Shown: positions 42,605 to 44,099 of the stretch, piece by piece
Layout: every line of letters starts with the position of its first letter
How positions within the stretch are numbered: the stretch's first letter is position 1
NCBI GenBank assembly: GCA_002393955.1
Contig: DGSK01000012.1
Coordinates: 1 to 44,099 of the forward strand
Direction: 5' to 3'
Length of the DNA stretch: 44,099 nucleotides
Source: Lachnospiraceae bacterium UBA4364
Lineage (GTDB): Bacteria; Bacillota; Clostridia; Lachnospirales; Lachnospiraceae
The notes under the pieces: model-generated
The model's database searches: none
Seen by the model: only the letters and a program-made list of their open reading frames with translations
What the model was told of the DNA's origin: nothing
Made by a program: the position numbers and the translations under genes

Positions 42605-42638
42605 CAAAAAAGCAGGATACCGCATTTAGTATCCTGCA
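42605..42638 (-). terminator. Intrinsic terminator after the 119-aa gene
   Basis: On the minus strand GCAGGATAC (42637-42629) and GTATCCTGC (42620-42612) form a perfect 9-bp stem with an 8-nt loop, followed by TTTTTTG. It separates the 42683-43042 gene from the HD gene. Confidence 0.9.
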
Positions 42639-42682
42639 CAGTTTAAACAATCTCATGTTCTTTCAAAGCTATATTTTAAAAA

Positions 42683-43042
42683 TCAGTCTTCTTTTTCTTC
42701 CGCTTCCAGTATCTCATCCAGACTCTGTTCAAATGAATCTAAATCTTCAGTCCTCGCAGCAAGTTTGAGAAGCTGTTTCAGGTTTTCTTTTTTATTTACC
42801 CTTTCAAGTTTTTCAACGACAGTTTCCGGAACATCCCCGGCATCATTCAGCAGTTCCATGATGTACTCAATGCCGGTATCCTTTGCCGCTTCCCTTTTCT
42901 CGCTGTCTATGATATCCCCAAATGTCATAATGCTCCTCCTGACCTCCGGATCAGTCTTGACTTTGTGTATATATACCTCCAGTTCCTCCGTGGCTTCATC
43001 CACAGCAGAAACCGACCTGCTATTCTGGATATAGTTTAGCAT
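42683..43042 (-). CDS. Small acidic protein resembling the tail of Rpn-family nucleases
   Basis: 119 aa, mostly helical and charged, ending DEILEAEEKED. The sequence RRSIMTFGDIIDSEKREAAKDTGIEYIMELLNDAG is like the C-terminal region of Rpn (recombination-promoting nuclease/putative transposase, PD-(D/E)xK) proteins after the catalytic domain. No PD-(D/E)xK core is present here or in the upstream 250 bp, so this is either a decayed Rpn gene or an independent small protein. Its own terminator follows. Confidence 0.5.
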   Translation of the reverse strand: MLNYIQNSRSVSAVDEATEELEVYIHKVKTDPEVRRSIMTFGDIIDSEKREAAKDTGIEYIMELLNDAGDVPETVVEKLERVNKKENLKQLLKLAARTEDLDSFEQSLDEILEAEEKED

Positions 43043-43290
43043 GTTTTTTATAGCCTGACTACCGCCTTTCGAACCCGTGACAGCCCCTGTCTTTGCATTA
43101 CATCTTCCGTGAAACTCGACGAACTGTCGTTGAAAAAAGAATTCACAGAACTATAAGATTAACTACGGATATTATTTTATCCTTGTTCCAACATACTTGC
43201 AACCGGAAAATTTTCATCAAAAACGGGGCAGGCATATTTGCCTGTCCCTTCGCAGGTTGGATTTATTCAGCTTTCTGTACTGTCATGAGC
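43043..43290. other. Intergenic stretch with one terminator and no gene
   Basis: No supported frame or RNA gene. The plus-strand GGTTCGAA-like word near 43066 is not part of a cloverleaf. On the minus strand GGGACAGGCA-AATA-TGCCTGCCCC followed by GTTTTTG (43249-43219) is an intrinsic terminator for the PAP2 transcript. The remainder up to 43215 may be decayed coding DNA. Confidence 0.5.
43219..43249 (-). terminator. Intrinsic terminator downstream of the PAP2 gene and its trailing fragment
   Basis: A GC-rich stem of about ten pairs (GGGACAGGCA with TGCCTGCCCC, one bulged or mispaired base) and a 4-nt loop is followed by GTTTTTG on the minus strand. Confidence 0.75.
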
Positions 43291-43476
43291 TTACTGTGCA
43301 TTGACATAGTCATGCAGGAACTTTAAGCCGTAGAAGCTGTCCTGCCTTGCAAGGATCTCTGCAAGCTTAGGATCGTCGCCCTTAATGGTCATTGTGTGTT
43401 CCTCATTGTTGTAAACGAATTTCACGGAAAGGGTGACACCGGGGTTAGCCGCAAGACTTTCGTCTGTATTCCAGAT
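43291..43476 (-). pseudogene. 61-codon coding-like fragment in frame with the PAP2 gene
   Basis: Directly after the PAP2 TAA the same frame stays open for 61 codons (IWNTDESLAANPG... to GLKFLHDYVNAQ, then TAA). Codon use is like that of neighbouring genes (AAG, CTT, GCA, GAC). No start codon with a ribosome site precedes it. The middle (VTLSVKFVYNNEEHTMTIKGDD) reads as a beta-rich extracellular-type segment. It is best seen as the 3' remnant of a lost gene. Stop read-through as a C-terminal PAP2 extension is a remote alternative. Confidence 0.45.
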
Positions 43477-44049
43477 TTATTTGTCTATTACTTTATCATC
43501 GGCTCTATCTGCTGCTTCTACTTCCGGTTCCTTCTCCGCCTTCTTCTCTTTCTTCCATAATCCGCATAAATACGTTGCAGCCAGCCCCATCACGGTACCG
43601 AATACTATTCCCGCAAGGACATCCGTGGGGAAATGAAGGAAGAGATACATACGGCTGAAAGCAATGATCGCTGCCATAATGAATACCGGAATGCCGGCTT
43701 TCCTGTGTCTCATAAATACCGCCGTTGCGGCCGCAAAGGACCAGGCAGAATGGGTTGATGGGAATGATGAACTGGATGGTCTTTTTACCAGCAGCTCAAA
43801 AGTCTGGTCGATATGGCAGGGCCTCGGACGGTCAAAGAGATTTTTGAGCACATACTGTCCCAGCACGAAAACAAATACATATGACAGCAGTACCGCAGCA
43901 CCGGCCCGCCTGGTTTTCTTAAAAAGCAGAAGGGCCACGCCCACGATCAGCCATATCTGGCCGTATGAACCGGCAATGGCCGTAACCAGCAAAAAAAACT
44001 TATCAAGTATCTCGTTGTGGGGAATTGCATAAAGAAAAGATAGTTCCAT
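43477..44049 (-). CDS. PAP2-family phosphatase (undecaprenyl-diphosphatase-like)
   Basis: Integral membrane lipid phosphatase, 190 aa with about five TM helices. The three phosphatase motifs are complete: KNLFDRPRP (motif 1), PSTHSAWS (motif 2, PSxHS with catalytic His) and SRMYLFLHFPTDVLAG (motif 3, SRxxxxxHxxxD). BcrC-like recycling of undecaprenyl diphosphate is the probable role, although phosphatidate-type substrates are possible. The C-terminus is a charged cytoplasmic tail (KKEKKAEKEPEVEAADRADD). GGAGG lies 4 nt before the ATG. Confidence 0.9.
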   Translation of the reverse strand: MELSFLYAIPHNEILDKFFLLVTAIAGSYGQIWLIVGVALLLFKKTRRAGAAVLLSYVFVFVLGQYVLKNLFDRPRPCHIDQTFELLVKRPSSSSFPSTHSAWSFAAATAVFMRHRKAGIPVFIMAAIIAFSRMYLFLHFPTDVLAGIVFGTVMGLAATYLCGLWKKEKKAEKEPEVEAADRADDKVIDK

Positions 44050-44099
44050 ATTGCCTCCTTAAAATAAAAATCAATCAACTGATATGTAATGACCTCCTG

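Noticed and set aside
43060..43085. GGTTCGAA-like T-loop word suggesting a tRNA remnant
   Set aside because: No acceptor, D or anticodon stems can be drawn around it, and there is no CCA or matching 3' arm.
1..44099. CRISPR arrays, rRNA or tRNA genes, complete prophage
   Set aside because: No regularly spaced repeats, no cloverleaf or rRNA signature, and only isolated phage-like small genes were found.

Overview
The window reads as a chromosomal segment of a Gram-positive anaerobe of the Clostridia, most likely Lachnospiraceae. The basis is the gene order priA-def-fmt-(Zn peptidase)-rsmB-rlmN-PP2C-prkC-rsgA, a SCIFF ranthipeptide pair beside secDF, a tryptophan T-box, strong GGAGG ribosome binding sites and TTGACA/TATAAT promoters. 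No RNA operon, intact insertion sequence or CRISPR array is visible. Almost every gene lies on the minus strand. The one clear exception is the small membrane gene at 40839-41423.

Region 1 (1-17867), in minus-strand order from right to left: a membrane-anchored trigger-factor-like foldase, recJ, an acyltransferase-like membrane protein, a candidate small RNA at about 13150-13217, then the housekeeping cluster murE, priA, def, fmt, Zn-peptidase, rsmB, rlmN, PP2C phosphatase, prkC, rsgA. This cluster joins wall precursor synthesis, replication restart, N-terminal formylation and deformylation, rRNA modification, a Ser/Thr signalling pair and 30S assembly. The left edge holds a long imperfect hairpin of about 198 nt.

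Region 2 (17868-26100): scfA (SCIFF precursor, 48 aa, six Cys, absent from ordinary ORF lists), scfB (radical SAM/SPASM maturase) and a fused secDF read as one transcript from a near-consensus promoter. Upstream lies a 1328-aa GGDEF/degenerate GGDEF/EAL signalling protein, followed by a large cruciform-forming repeat.

Region 3 (26435-35613): six co-directional genes. A tryptophan-type (TGG specifier) T-box precedes a trpXYZ-like ABC importer. An LtaS-like phosphoglycerol transferase follows, then a polar amino acid ABC system with two unusual fusions: tandem, apparently circularly permuted substrate-binding lobes fused to the permease, and an ATPase carrying a GHKL/RsbW-like ATPase domain at its C-terminus.

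Region 4 (35693-44049) is accessory in character. It holds a BC1881-like phage gene, unknown small ORFs and a gene remnant, HicAB with a promoter-embedded operator, an XRE regulator followed by a 27-aa microprotein and a 37-aa single-TM peptide behind a strong terminator, a DUF4026/DUF2314-like protein, a patatin-like lipase, a TetR regulator with a perfect 30-bp palindrome and a divergent CmpB-like membrane gene, a YbaK deacylase, an HD protein, an Rpn-tail-like protein, and a PAP2 phosphatase whose frame continues past its stop into a coding-like fragment.

The strongest candidates for something new are the putative Pho-controlled, C-rich small RNA at 13150-13266, the XRE/microprotein/TM-peptide operon at 37090-37532 and the doubly fused amino acid transporter at 26435-29852. 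All assignments come from reading motifs by eye. No database or folding program was run.
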